Positions 1 through 7,988 of a stretch of 33,131 nt of DNA are shown here, piece after piece. Below the pieces are notes generated by a model, which had not been told where the DNA came from, searched no databases, and saw only the letters and a program-made list of their open reading frames with translations. The position numbers were made by a program, and so were the translations under genes. Numbering within the stretch: position 1 is the first letter of the stretch; every line of letters begins with the position of its first letter. Origin of the DNA: Alphaproteobacteria bacterium (GTDB lineage: Bacteria > Pseudomonadota > Alphaproteobacteria > Ferrovibrionales > Ferrovibrionaceae); assembly GCA_018336035.1 (NCBI GenBank), contig JAGXRD010000005.1, positions 1-33,131 on the forward strand. Reading direction: 5' to 3'.

Positions 1-6
1 CCCCCC

Positions 7-74
7 CATCCACGTCTTTGGTTGGTTCAGTAAGAAGGCGTGGATGCCCGGCACAAGGCCGGGCATGACGACTT
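7..74. repeat. Palindromic intergenic repeat, copy 1
   Basis: A perfect 9-base stem (44-52 with 58-66) encloses the loop ACAAG. Just outside, CATCCACG at 7-14 is inverted as CGTGGATG at 39-46. The core resembles the two elements at 7858-7950, including the shared CGGCACAAGGC segment, so this is a dispersed repeat family. It lies in front of psd and shows that the in-frame upstream extension of psd is not coding. Short palindromes of this kind are common between genes in Alphaproteobacteria; their role is unknown. Confidence 0.7.
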
Positions 75-177
75 ATGGGGTCTGGAGCCAGATAAATCCA
101 CCCGACAGGCCTTTAAGCCAAGGGCGGCAATAGCTACATTGCGCCCAGCCTCTTTATTCCAAAGGTTTACGCCACCC

Positions 178-870
178 ATGGACACACTCCGTTCCGTTCT
201 GGTCCCCATCCACCGCGAAGGCTGGAAGTTCATCGCGATCTTTGCGGTGGCGACCCTGGTGCTGTTCTGGATTGCTGAACCGCTCGGCTGGCTGGGTGTG
301 ATCCTGACCTGCTGGTGCGCCTATTTCTTCCGCGATCCGCCGCGCGTCACGCCGGTCCGCGAGGGCCTGCTGATCTCGCCGGCCGATGGCGTGGTGCAGA
401 TGATCGAACGCGCCGTGCCGCCCGAGGAACTGGGCATGGGCACGGACGCGCGCACCCGCATCTCGGTCTTCATGAACGTGTTCGACGTGCATGTGAACCG
501 TTCGCCGATCGATGCCACCGTCATGGCCGTCGCCTATCGTCCGGGCAAATTCCTCAATGCCGCGCTCGACAAGGCCAGCATCGACAACGAGCGCCAGTCG
601 CTGCGCATGAAGCTGAGCAGTGGCAAGGAAATCGCCGTCGTCCAGATTGCCGGTCTGGTGGCCCGCCGCATCCTGTGCGAAGCCCGTGAGGGCCAGAGCT
701 ACAAGGCCGGCGAACGTTTCGGCCTGATCCGTTTCGGCAGCCGCGTCGACGTTTATCTTGATGACGGCATGGTGCCCCTGGTCGTGACTGGCCAGCGCTG
801 CATCGCCGGCGAAACCGTGATCGCCGAGGATGGCGCCACCGAACAGCCGCGCGTTGGTGAAGTTCGTTAG
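178..870 (+). CDS. psd: Phosphatidylserine decarboxylase proenzyme
   Basis: This enzyme converts phosphatidylserine to phosphatidylethanolamine at the inner membrane. The 230-residue length fits the short PSD-A type. A hydrophobic stretch at about residues 15-46 would anchor it. SPADG with D70 and DVHVNRS with H105 match the conserved acid and histidine regions. The RFGSR motif at 185-189 is the self-cleavage site: a break between G187 and S188 would leave a pyruvoyl group on the small alpha chain. I chose ATG 178 because the open frame upstream runs through a palindromic repeat and the N-terminus here fits the family. pssA, the preceding step of the pathway, lies directly downstream, the usual alphaproteobacterial order. 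Confidence 0.95.
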   Translation: MDTLRSVLVPIHREGWKFIAIFAVATLVLFWIAEPLGWLGVILTCWCAYFFRDPPRVTPVREGLLISPADGVVQMIERAVPPEELGMGTDARTRISVFMNVFDVHVNRSPIDATVMAVAYRPGKFLNAALDKASIDNERQSLRMKLSSGKEIAVVQIAGLVARRILCEAREGQSYKAGERFGLIRFGSRVDVYLDDGMVPLVVTGQRCIAGETVIAEDGATEQPRVGEVR

Positions 871-946
871 GGGTAAAGTCCGTTTAGCGTTTTAATCCTG
901 CCGTAACCCCGCGTTGTTAGCGTGGGCGCAGGGCAAGGAGAGTGAC

Positions 947-1822
947 ATGCCGATGAAGCTGAAGCCGCCGCAGCGCCTGGGCAAACTGCCGCTCAACACG
1001 CTGGCGCCCAATATCCTGACCATTATCGCGCTCTGCTCAGGGCTGACCGCGATCCGCTTCGCGATGCTCGGCCAGTTCAAATTCGCCGTTTTCGCCATCG
1101 CCACGGCAGCCTTCTTCGACATGCTGGATGGTCGCGTCGCGCGCCTGCTCAAGGGCGCCTCCAAGTTCGGCGCCGAACTCGACTCGCTGTCGGATTTCCT
1201 CAGCTTCGGTGTCGCGCCGGCGATGGTGCTGTATTTCTGGACGCTGCACGATATCGGCCAGAGCGGCAATACCGGCTGGCTGGTCGTGCTGGCTTACAGC
1301 GTCTGCGCAGCTTTGCGTCTGGCGCGGTTCAACACCGCACTCGATGACGATACCAAGCCGGTCTGGACCGGCAGTTTCTTCACTGGCATGCCGGCCCCGG
1401 CGGCTGCGGGCCTCAGCTTGCTGTTCCTGATCATCAACCTGGAACTCGAAAGCGCCTTCTTTGCCTCACCGTTCCTCAATGCGATCTGGATGCTGTTCAT
1501 TGGCGGCATGATGATCAGCCGCGTGCCGACCTATTCGTTCAAGCGCGTGCGGGTGAAGCGTGAATATGTTGGTGTGGTGCTGCTCGGCGTCGGCGTGCTG
1601 GTGGCGGGCCTGCTGAACCAGCCGTGGTATACGCTGGCCGCCATGGAGATCGCCTACATCGCCTCGATTCCCTTCTCGATCAAGGCGCATGACAAGCTGA
1701 AGCGCGGCGATGCCCAGGCCAAGGATATGGCCGATGCCGCCGTGGCCCCCGAATCTGTGCCCGCCGACGCTGCCGCCGGCGGCGAGACCAAGCCCGGCAG
1801 CACGCCCGGCATCCTGCACTAA
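947..1822 (+). CDS. pssA: CDP-diacylglycerol--serine O-phosphatidyltransferase
   Basis: This integral membrane enzyme makes phosphatidylserine from CDP-diacylglycerol and serine, supplying the substrate of Psd upstream. The protein has 291 residues. The CDP-alcohol phosphatidyltransferase signature is complete: D58-x2-D61-G-x2-A-R-x8-G-x3-D79-x3-D83, which holds the catalytic metal-binding aspartates. Several hydrophobic segments follow, up to about residue 250, and the C-terminal tail is rich in Ala, Pro and Asp. AAGGAG at 935-940 lies six bases before ATG 947, so this start is preferred over the earlier in-frame TTG or GTG codons. The 76-base gap to psd shows no clear terminator, so co-transcription is likely. 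Confidence 0.94.
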   Translation: MPMKLKPPQRLGKLPLNTLAPNILTIIALCSGLTAIRFAMLGQFKFAVFAIATAAFFDMLDGRVARLLKGASKFGAELDSLSDFLSFGVAPAMVLYFWTLHDIGQSGNTGWLVVLAYSVCAALRLARFNTALDDDTKPVWTGSFFTGMPAPAAAGLSLLFLIINLELESAFFASPFLNAIWMLFIGGMMISRVPTYSFKRVRVKREYVGVVLLGVGVLVAGLLNQPWYTLAAMEIAYIASIPFSIKAHDKLKRGDAQAKDMADAAVAPESVPADAAAGGETKPGSTPGILH

Positions 1823-1841
1823 ATTTTTTAGGCGCCTCATC

Positions 1842-2990
1842 ATGCGTAGCCTCATGGCTGGCCTGGCCGGCCTGCTCAGCCTGTTTGCGTTTTCGTCGGC
1901 GCAAGCCGCAGATGCCGAACTCCGCAACCTGATCGACCGCGCCTTCAAGCCGCTGCTGCAGGCGCATGACATGCCGGGCATGGCCGTGGCAGTCACCGTC
2001 GAGGGTCGCACCGAGATCGTCACCTTCGGCGTTGCCGCGCGCGACACGAAAAAACCGGTCACGCCCGACACGCTGTTCGAACTTGGCTCGGTCAGCAAAA
2101 CCTTCACCGGCATTCTCGGCGGCTATACGGTGGCGCAAGGTCGCATGTCGCTCAACGATCATCCCGGCCAGTATCTTCCGGCTCTGCGTGGCAGCGCGGT
2201 GGATCGCGCCACGCTGCTGCAGCTTGGCACCTACACCGCCGGCGGCCTGCCGCTGCAATTCCCGAATGAGGTGACTAGCTACGAACGTATGATCGACTGG
2301 TTCCAGCACTGGTCATCGTCGGCGGCGCCGGGCACGCAACGGCGCTATTCCAATCCGAGCATCGGTCTGTTCGGTCATGTCGCTGCCGCGTCGCTCGGCC
2401 GCGATTTCGCCGCGCTGGCCGAGCGCGAGCTGTTTCCGCAATTCGGCCTGCGCAGCACCTTTGTGCGTGTGCCGCCATCCGAGATGCCGCGCACTGCCTG
2501 GGGCTACAGCCGCACCAACCAGCCGGTGCGCGTCAATCCCGGCCCGCTGGATGCCGAAGCCTATGGCGTGAAGTCGTCGGCCGCCGACATGATCCGCTTT
2601 GTTCAGCTGAACCTGCGACCTGCACAACTGGAGCCGCCGATGCGGCGCGCGGTCGAACTGTCGCAGACCGGCTATGCGAAGATCGGCGACATGACTCAAG
2701 GGCTCGGCTGGGAGCAGTATGCCTGGCCGATCAAACTGGATCAGCTGCTGGCCGGCAATTCCGAACAGATGAGCCAGCAGAGCAATGCCGCCACGATGCT
2801 GTCGCCGCCGCAGGTGCCCTCAGGCTCCCGCCTTTACAACAAGACCGGTGCCACCAACGGCTTCGGTGCCTATGTCACATTCCTGCCGGAGCGGAATATC
2901 GGTCTGGTGATGCTGGCCAACCGCAACCTGCCGATTCTGGCGCGGGTGACGGCCGCGCATAGCGTGCTGGAGCAGCTCGCGCGCCACTAG
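1842..2990 (+). CDS. ampC: Class C (AmpC-type) beta-lactamase
   Basis: This is a serine hydrolase of the penicillin-binding-protein fold that should open beta-lactam rings in the periplasm. The 382-residue precursor begins with a signal peptide, probably cleaved after AQA22. All three active-site elements are present: S83-V-S-K86 (nucleophile and general base), Y169-S-N and K334-T-G. The stretch after KTG (TNGFGAY, then VMLANRN) is typical of class C rather than of D-alanyl-D-alanine carboxypeptidases or esterases. It starts 19 bases after pssA stops and may be read from the same message. No LysR-type ampR lies next to it, so classical AmpR induction is not indicated locally. A related PBP4-like esterase is the main alternative. 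Confidence 0.88.
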   Translation: MRSLMAGLAGLLSLFAFSSAQAADAELRNLIDRAFKPLLQAHDMPGMAVAVTVEGRTEIVTFGVAARDTKKPVTPDTLFELGSVSKTFTGILGGYTVAQGRMSLNDHPGQYLPALRGSAVDRATLLQLGTYTAGGLPLQFPNEVTSYERMIDWFQHWSSSAAPGTQRRYSNPSIGLFGHVAAASLGRDFAALAERELFPQFGLRSTFVRVPPSEMPRTAWGYSRTNQPVRVNPGPLDAEAYGVKSSAADMIRFVQLNLRPAQLEPPMRRAVELSQTGYAKIGDMTQGLGWEQYAWPIKLDQLLAGNSEQMSQQSNAATMLSPPQVPSGSRLYNKTGATNGFGAYVTFLPERNIGLVMLANRNLPILARVTAAHSVLEQLARH

Positions 2991-2995
2991 GCCAT

Positions 2996-3355
2996 TCAGT
3001 GGCTGCTGCGCTTGCGGGCGTCCAGCCTGGCTTTCAGCTTGGCGGCAAAGTCTCCGCCATCATCCTTCTGTGCCAGGAAGAGTTCGATCGCCAAAGTGGC
3101 GCGGTCCTGATCGGTGGTCGGCGGGCCTTTCTTGGCCACCTTCTCGGCGAGGCGCAGGATCTGCGGATTGAGCTTGGCGCGGATGGTGCGGATCTGCTGC
3201 GCCAGCAGCAGGCGGGGATCGCGGGAGTCCGTCTTGGCCGGGCCGGTATATTTCTGGACCGGCTTGGTGGCCGCTGGCTGTTCCACGCCGAACAGCCGGG
3301 CCAGCAGGCCCGGTTTGGCAGGTTTGGACAGCTTGGGCTTGGACAATGCGATCAC
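2996..3355 (-). CDS. Small basic protein of unknown function
   Basis: I do not recognise this 119-residue protein. It starts at a GTG (3353-3355) without a good ribosome site. The first 45 residues are rich in Lys, Pro and Ala and look disordered. The remainder is charged and probably helical, with an N-terminal LLARLFG patch that could be a short amphipathic helix. There is no signal peptide or membrane segment. It converges on ampC with five bases between the stop codons. A competing frame on the other strand (2999-3469) has a less protein-like composition. It could be a lineage-specific cytoplasmic protein. Confidence 0.55.
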   Translation of the reverse strand: MIALSKPKLSKPAKPGLLARLFGVEQPAATKPVQKYTGPAKTDSRDPRLLLAQQIRTIRAKLNPQILRLAEKVAKKGPPTTDQDRATLAIELFLAQKDDGGDFAAKLKARLDARKRSSH

Positions 3356-3450
3356 TCGTTCATGGTGTGGTTATGCGACGAAAGTCTTGGTGATGTTAAC
3401 GATTTACCCCGTCACCTGACATCTTACTTTAATTCCTTGTCAACGGGTGG

Positions 3451-3765
3451 ATGTCATCTTACATCTTAACCATGAGCCTTTTCGTGCCACCTGTGCTGCC
3501 GCAGGCCCTGGCGAGTAATCCGGCCCAGGGACTGTCCCAGCAGAACCAAGCTCCCACTGCAGTCCAGGCGGCTGCGGCGGTGACGGCTGTGCCGGTGGGC
3601 GGCCAGCAGACCCGCATGGCGGCGACGGCTTCAGGCAACAGCGGCGGCAGTGCCGGCGCCAAGGGCGAGAAGGGCAAAAAGGCGGATAACCAGGCAGCCG
3701 CCACCGAAGCCCGCACCGATACCCGCTCGCGCGGCCTTGGTCGCAGGGCCGATCTCAGCGTCTGA
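3451..3765 (+). CDS. Small Ala/Gln-rich protein of unknown function
   Basis: This frame of 104 residues is low in complexity. A short hydrophobic start (VPPVLPQALA) leads into an Ala/Thr/Val/Gln-rich middle, then a Lys/Gly-rich stretch and a basic end (RGLGRRADLSV). It is probably intrinsically disordered. The start is uncertain: ATG 3451 has GGGTGG directly before it, while ATG 3472 has no ribosome site. The 95 bases upstream are unusually AT-rich for this window and contain three copies of CATCTTA, so a promoter may lie there. The function is unknown; a non-coding GC-rich frame cannot be excluded. Confidence 0.45.
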   Translation: MSSYILTMSLFVPPVLPQALASNPAQGLSQQNQAPTAVQAAAAVTAVPVGGQQTRMAATASGNSGGSAGAKGEKGKKADNQAAATEARTDTRSRGLGRRADLSV

Positions 3766-3905
3766 CCGCGCGCATCCCATTTAAATCTTCCGCGATCTGA
3801 AACTGCCGCAGCGATGTGGCGTTGTCCTCGTGCGCCTGCGCCGTGGCGCGCAAGCGATGCTCGTGCCGCGAAGATGCGTGCGCCATGTCAGATGCGAGGC
3901 CGCCC

Positions 3906-4280
3906 ATGAACCCGATGCAGTATCCGCGCTTCGCCCGCCCCGGCATCGCCCAGGCCCAGCCCGGGCGCGCGATGACGTCGCTGACCCAGGCCCGCGGCAG
4001 TCTCGCCACGACAGAACGCGGCGCGCGGCTCTATTTCGCACAGGATGTGCAGCCGCTGGTGCTGCAGGCCTGCCGCGCGCATGGCATCAGCTTCGATCTC
4101 TTCGCCGCGCGCTTCAATCTGCCGCGCAGTGCGCTGGTGTTGGTGTTGAAAGGCCATGACCCGGTGACGCGTCAGATCCAGCGTGCCATTGAGGATTTCG
4201 TGCTGCGGGGCCTGAGTCTCAGCGCCGGGATCACGCCCTGGCAGCAGGCTGCGGTGGCGACCGCTCAGGACCGGCTGTAA
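3906..4280 (+). CDS. HTH-like small protein, paralogue A of a tandem trio
   Basis: I do not know this family. From ATG 3906, with GAGG at 3896-3899 spaced by six bases, it has 124 residues; ATG 3885 is an alternative. Residues about 42-100 form a domain shared with the genes at 4399 and 5084. Its pattern is LYF-x2-D-[VI]-QP-x-VL-x-ACR, then IS-x-D, then R-[ST]-AL-VL-x-LKG-x-DPV, then a final helix. The step from IS-x-D through the LKG-x-DPV turn resembles helices 2-3 of Cro/XRE DNA-binding domains of the HigA kind (inference). The N-terminal 40 residues are Pro/Arg-rich and look disordered. A perfect hairpin follows the stop codon. Confidence 0.7.
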   Translation: MNPMQYPRFARPGIAQAQPGRAMTSLTQARGSLATTERGARLYFAQDVQPLVLQACRAHGISFDLFAARFNLPRSALVLVLKGHDPVTRQIQRAIEDFVLRGLSLSAGITPWQQAAVATAQDRL

Positions 4281-4288
4281 TTTCTACT

Positions 4289-4311
4289 GCGGCAAAGCCT
4301 CGCTTTGCCGC
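4289..4311 (+). terminator. Hairpin between trio genes A and B
   Basis: A perfect 10-base stem (4289-4298 with 4302-4311) has a three-base loop and starts eight bases after the stop codon of the gene at 3906. There is no immediate T run, although CTTTTG follows about six bases later. It may be a weak intrinsic terminator or a message-stabilising stem between the first two paralogues. Confidence 0.45.
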
Positions 4312-4398
4312 ATCACGCTTTTGTCCCGCGCTGATCACCCCGGCTGCGAAACTTACACGCCACGTCTCCTGTTTGGTTTGCAGACCCGCGACCCGGAG

Positions 4399-4989
4399 AT
4401 GACCGTGATCGATACGATCCAGACGAACCAGGCCGACGACGACTTCCTGCTGGATGACGGCCTGCCCTGCCTGCGCCGCGACGGCAAACTCTATTACCTC
4501 AGCGACGTGCAGCCGCGCGTGCTGGAAGCCTGCCGCCATTTTGAGATCAGTTTCGACCAGCTGTCGGACAAGCTCGGCCTGACGCGGCCGGCCATGGTGC
4601 TGATCCTGAAAGGCTACGATCCCGTACCGCCGCAGCTGAAGAGCATGATCGATCGCCTGCTGGGTCAGGTCGGCCTGCTGCCACCGCAGCCTGGCGATCT
4701 CACTGCCGCCGCCCACGATTCCCCGCCGCAGCCAGTGGTCACCACGATACACGCCGTGCCGGTGCCCGAAGCCGTGTCCGAGCCCGTCGCGCAGGACCCG
4801 GTGATCACCGTGCCGGCTGAGGAGATTGCAGCCCGCATCCCGCAGCGTCTGACGCCCGGCCGCCCGGGCATCACCGCGCCGTCCATGGTCGTGCCCGTGG
4901 TGCCGCCGGTTTTCACCGCCGGCCTGCCGGACTTCACACCGGGATTACGTCGTGCGCCGCGCCGCCGGCCGCAGCTGGCGCAGCGATGA
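4399..4989 (+). CDS. HTH-like protein with proline-rich tail, paralogue B
   Basis: This is the second and longest member of the trio, with 196 residues from ATG 4399. Residues about 31-90 carry the shared domain: LYYLSDVQP, then VLEACR, IS-x-D, TRPAMVLILKG and DPVPPQLK. The acidic N-terminus is followed, after the domain, by about 100 residues rich in Pro and Val, ending in a basic stretch (RRAPRRRP) that could bind nucleic acid or membrane. GGAG at 4395-4398 touches ATG 4399 but lies six bases before an in-frame GTG at 4405, so GTG 4405 may be the true start. The function is unknown; a DNA-binding role is inferred only from the HTH-like pattern. Confidence 0.7.
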   Translation: MTVIDTIQTNQADDDFLLDDGLPCLRRDGKLYYLSDVQPRVLEACRHFEISFDQLSDKLGLTRPAMVLILKGYDPVPPQLKSMIDRLLGQVGLLPPQPGDLTAAAHDSPPQPVVTTIHAVPVPEAVSEPVAQDPVITVPAEEIAARIPQRLTPGRPGITAPSMVVPVVPPVFTAGLPDFTPGLRRAPRRRPQLAQR

Positions 4990-5083
4990 TCGGGTGAGTC
5001 GTCGCCGCATTTTCCTCTTGAAATTGGTGACGCAGCCGTCCAGATAGCCGACAGCGCAGTGCATCGGGGAAAGGAGACTCACT

Positions 5084-5365
5084 GTGTTGTCGACCAGCAG
5101 CCTTTTGGCATCCGCCGCCGCCACTCTGGAAACCACCGGCCCCGCGAGCCGCCTTCTCTTCACCCGCGACATACAGCCGATAGTGCTCGAAGCCTGTCGG
5201 CGCCACAATATAAGCCTCGATGAATATGCCATCCGGCTCGGCACCAATCGCACCGCGCTGGTCCTGATGCTCAAGGGCATCGATCCCGTGCCATTGCGCA
5301 TCCGTGACTCGTTGCGGAATTTTGTCGCTGCGGCCCGTGAAGGCATGACCTCGACGGCCGCCTGA
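5084..5365 (+). CDS. HTH-like small protein, paralogue C
   Basis: This is the shortest member of the trio, with 93 residues, and is nearly domain only. Residues about 23-82 match the other two: LLFTRDIQP, VLEACRRH, ISLDEYA, LGTNRTALVLMLKG and DPVPLRI. The translation start is GTG 5084, supported by AAGGAG at 5071-5076 with seven bases of spacing. Since this copy consists of little else, the domain probably folds and acts alone. It lies about 95 bases after paralogue B. There are no cysteines or histidines arranged as a metal site and no membrane segment. Confidence 0.75.
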   Translation: MLSTSSLLASAAATLETTGPASRLLFTRDIQPIVLEACRRHNISLDEYAIRLGTNRTALVLMLKGIDPVPLRIRDSLRNFVAAAREGMTSTAA

Positions 5366-5471
5366 TCGCGCGCCAGCGCAGCCAAGCAACAGGTTTTATT
5401 AACCAAAGCCCGGCACTCTCCCTCGCGTGACAACCGATTCGACACGCGATTCATTTGAGGGGGATAAGGAT

Positions 5472-5624
5472 ATGCCGGCTCGTATTCGGCACCTGCGCAC
5501 GATTTTGGCGTCTATCAACGAACAGCTGCAGCAGAGTGAACTCCGCCCCGATGCCCGCGCCTATCTTGAGCGCACCGCCGACGCCTGCCGTTCGGCGATC
5601 CGGGACCTCGCCCTCAAACTTTGA
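5472..5624 (+). CDS. 50-residue helical protein of unknown function
   Basis: This is a very small gene, accepted because GAGGGGG at 5457-5463 stands eight bases before ATG 5472 and the composition is protein-like. The product is charged and predicted to be almost wholly helical, with heptad-like spacing (IRHL, ILASI, LQQ, then AYLERT and AIRDLALKL). It could be a small coiled-coil partner protein. An earlier in-frame GTG at 5427 lacks a ribosome site. It ends nine bases from the convergent exporter gene. The function is unknown. Confidence 0.55.
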   Translation: MPARIRHLRTILASINEQLQQSELRPDARAYLERTADACRSAIRDLALKL

Positions 5625-5633
5625 TCAGTAGAG

Positions 5634-6527
5634 TTAGAGTCTGGCCGGCTGCTGCAACAGCCGGCGCAGCAGCCCGGCATTCACCAGCAGTCCGAGCAGG
5701 ATCAGCGCGGCACCGCCGAGCTTGATCGACGATGGCATTTCGTCCAGCACGGCCCAAGCGCTGAGCAGGCCGAAGACCGGCACCAGCAGGGTGAACGGCG
5801 CCACCAGCGACGCGTTATGCTGCCGCAGCAGCAGGCTCCAGCCGGCAAAGCAGGCGGTGGTGGAGAGCAGGCCGATATAAAGCACGGCGGCCACGCCGCG
5901 CAGTTCAATGCCGGCGAAGGCTGCAGCGATCGCTTCGGGCCCTTCAAAAATCCATGACAGACCGAACATCGGCAGCGGTGGCACGGCGCTGACCCAGATC
6001 ATGAAGGCCAGCGGATTCGGTGCTGCTGTGCGTCGCGTCATGATATTGGCCAAACCCCAGCAGGCCGCCGCCGCGATCAGCGTGACGAAAGCGACCAGAC
6101 CCCCAGAGAATGCGCTTGTGCCGTCCATGTCGCCGGCGATCACGATCAGGCCGAAAGCGGCGATCGACAATCCGAACCACTGCATGCGGCGCGGACGCTC
6201 GCCCAGCAGCACTGCGGCAAACGCCACGCTGAACAAGGCCTGTGCCTGCATGACGACCGAGGCGAGACCCGCCGGCATGCCCCAGGCCATGGCGAGGAAC
6301 AGCAGGCTGAACTTCATCACGCCGAGAACAAGTCCGACGCCGATCACCCAGCGCCACGGCACGCCGGGGCTCCGGAAGAACAGAAGAAACGGCAGGCTGG
6401 CGACCACAAACCGCAGGCCGTTGAACAGCAGCGGCGGGAAGGCATCCAGGCCTAAGCGGATCACGACGAAATTGAAGCCCCAGATCGCGGCGATCAGGAC
6501 GGCGAGGGCGATATGGGGAACCGGCAT
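5634..6527 (-). CDS. eamA: EamA-family (DMT) exporter
   Basis: This is a drug/metabolite transporter superfamily protein of 297 residues with about ten membrane helices made of two EamA repeats. The first repeat covers residues 5-135 and the second about 145-290. Marks resembling E. coli EamA, an exporter of O-acetylserine and cysteine, include WGFNFVVIRLGL near the N-terminus, GMPAGLASVVMQAQA in the middle of the first repeat, LGERP, and LVAPFTLLVPVFGL in the second. EamA members differ widely in substrate, so the exported compound is not certain. It is divergent from the class V aminotransferase at 6683, with 155 bases of shared upstream DNA. The start at 6527 has no strong ribosome site. 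Confidence 0.85.
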   Translation of the reverse strand: MPVPHIALAVLIAAIWGFNFVVIRLGLDAFPPLLFNGLRFVVASLPFLLFFRSPGVPWRWVIGVGLVLGVMKFSLLFLAMAWGMPAGLASVVMQAQALFSVAFAAVLLGERPRRMQWFGLSIAAFGLIVIAGDMDGTSAFSGGLVAFVTLIAAAACWGLANIMTRRTAAPNPLAFMIWVSAVPPLPMFGLSWIFEGPEAIAAAFAGIELRGVAAVLYIGLLSTTACFAGWSLLLRQHNASLVAPFTLLVPVFGLLSAWAVLDEMPSSIKLGGAALILLGLLVNAGLLRRLLQQPARL

Positions 6528-6682
6528 GGGGACTGGCGCTCGGGAGAGGACGATTTTTTGTGGCGCGAAGATGCGCCCAGCCTAGCCGCCGGGCCAGCGG
6601 AAAATTGTCAGGCTACATTCCGGTGTCGTGATTTACCTGTCCTTTCCATGCACAATGCCCGCCGCCAATCGAAAGCACAGCC

Positions 6683-7843
6683 ATGACCCAGCAGACACCC
6701 GGTCCGTTTCTTCCGTCGCAGCGCGCGCAATTCGATATCCCCGCCGATGTCGCTTATCTCAACAGCGCCTATATGGGGCCGATGCCAAAAGTGGCGGTGG
6801 CGGCCGGCGAACGCGGCATGCGCGCCAAGCTCAATCCCTGGACGATTGCGCCGGCGGATTTCTTCACCGAGTCCGAAGCTGTGCGCGGGCTGTTTGCAAC
6901 GCTGGGGAATGCCACGGCCGACGACATCGCTCTGGTGCCCAGCGTGTCCTATGGCATGGCGGTGGCGGCCAATATCCTGCCGCTGACAAAAGGCCAGAGC
7001 ATTCTCACGCTGGCCGAGCAGTTCCCCTCCAATGTCTATCCCTGGATCGAGAAGGCCAAAGCTGTCGGCGCGACATTCATCAGCGTGCCGCGCCCGGCTG
7101 ACGATGACTGGACCGCGCGCGTGCTGGAGCGCATCGACGCAAATACCGGCATTGTTGCCCTGCCGCATTGCCACTGGACCGATGGCGGCCTGCTCGATCT
7201 CGTGGCCATCGGTGCGGCCTGCCGCAAGGTTGGCGCGGCGCTCTGCATCGATGCGACGCAGTCGATGGGCGTGATGCCCTTCGATGTGGCGGCGATCCAG
7301 CCGGATTTCCTGGTTGCCGGTGGCTATAAATGGCTGCTCGGGCCTTACACCTACGGCTATCTCTATGTCGCCCCGCGCTGGCAGGACGGTATGCCGATCG
7401 AGCAGAACTGGATCGCGCGAAAAGATTCGGAAAACTTCGCCGGCCTGGTCGATTATAAGAGCGACTACCAGCCCGGCGCGCGGCGCTTCGACGTGGGCGA
7501 GCGCAGCAACTTCGCCCTGGCGCCGGCGGCGCATGCGGCGCTGGACTATCTGCTCGGTCTCGGCACGCAGCGGATTTATGCGACGCTGAAGCACCGCAAC
7601 GACGCCATCGCCGAACGCGCCCGCGCCGAACTGGGACTGGATACCGTACGCGCTGACCGCCGCGCCGGGCATTATCTGGGCTTACGTTTCGGCGGCGCCG
7701 TGCCGGCCGATCTGCCGGCCAAACTGGCGGCGGAAAAGATTTTCGTCAGCGTGCGCGGCCAGGCGATGCGCGTCACGCCGCATGTTTACAACACCGAGGA
7801 CGATATCGAGAAACTGTTCAAGGTGCTGAAGACGGCGCTGTAA
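6683..7843 (+). CDS. Class V aminotransferase-fold PLP enzyme
   Basis: This is a fold-type I pyridoxal-phosphate enzyme of 386 residues in the group that holds cysteine desulfurases, isopenicillin N epimerase-like enzymes and kynureninase-like enzymes. K216, in GGYKWLLGPY, is the expected Schiff-base lysine. D190, in CIDATQSMG, is the expected partner of the pyridine nitrogen. The N-terminal YLNSAYMGP motif is typical of this subgroup. The C-terminal domain ends with RVTPHVYNTEDDIEKL, the usual substrate-side arginine region. No catalytic cysteine loop of a SufS/IscS enzyme is apparent, so cysteine desulfuration is less likely. The substrate is unknown. The divergent exporter at 5634-6527 may act in the same metabolism. 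Confidence 0.85.
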   Translation: MTQQTPGPFLPSQRAQFDIPADVAYLNSAYMGPMPKVAVAAGERGMRAKLNPWTIAPADFFTESEAVRGLFATLGNATADDIALVPSVSYGMAVAANILPLTKGQSILTLAEQFPSNVYPWIEKAKAVGATFISVPRPADDDWTARVLERIDANTGIVALPHCHWTDGGLLDLVAIGAACRKVGAALCIDATQSMGVMPFDVAAIQPDFLVAGGYKWLLGPYTYGYLYVAPRWQDGMPIEQNWIARKDSENFAGLVDYKSDYQPGARRFDVGERSNFALAPAAHAALDYLLGLGTQRIYATLKHRNDAIAERARAELGLDTVRADRRAGHYLGLRFGGAVPADLPAKLAAEKIFVSVRGQAMRVTPHVYNTEDDIEKLFKVLKTAL

Positions 7844-7857
7844 CCGCTTCCACAAAC

Positions 7858-7950
7858 CGTCATCCTCGGGCTTGCCCCGAGGATCCATCTGCCCCATCCC
7901 GCATGCGGTGACCATGGGATGGACCCTCGGCACAAGGCTGAGGGTGACGC
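7858..7950. repeat. Two inverted copies of the palindromic intergenic repeat
   Basis: Two elements of about 30 bases face each other. The first has a perfect 9-base stem (7862-7870 with 7876-7884). The second has a 9-base stem with one G-T pair (7923-7931 with 7937-7945). The reverse complement of the second differs from the first at about six of 30 positions by hand count. The second shares the CGGCACAAGGC segment with the copy near position 50. The pair follows the aminotransferase gene and could act as a bidirectional terminator between it and the leftward PAS genes. Confidence 0.75.
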
Positions 7951-7988
7951 TCTATGAGAGAGCAGATCACGCCGTAGAACCGGGGCAC

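Noticed and set aside
40-177. N-terminal extension of psd by 46 codons
   Set aside because: It reads through a palindromic repeat and does not resemble the Psd N-terminus.
2999-3469. 156-codon plus-strand frame opposite the small basic protein gene
   Set aside because: Its composition is less protein-like (glycine- and leucine-rich with rare-looking runs), it starts immediately after ampC without a ribosome site, and it overlaps the next gene. The choice is not certain.
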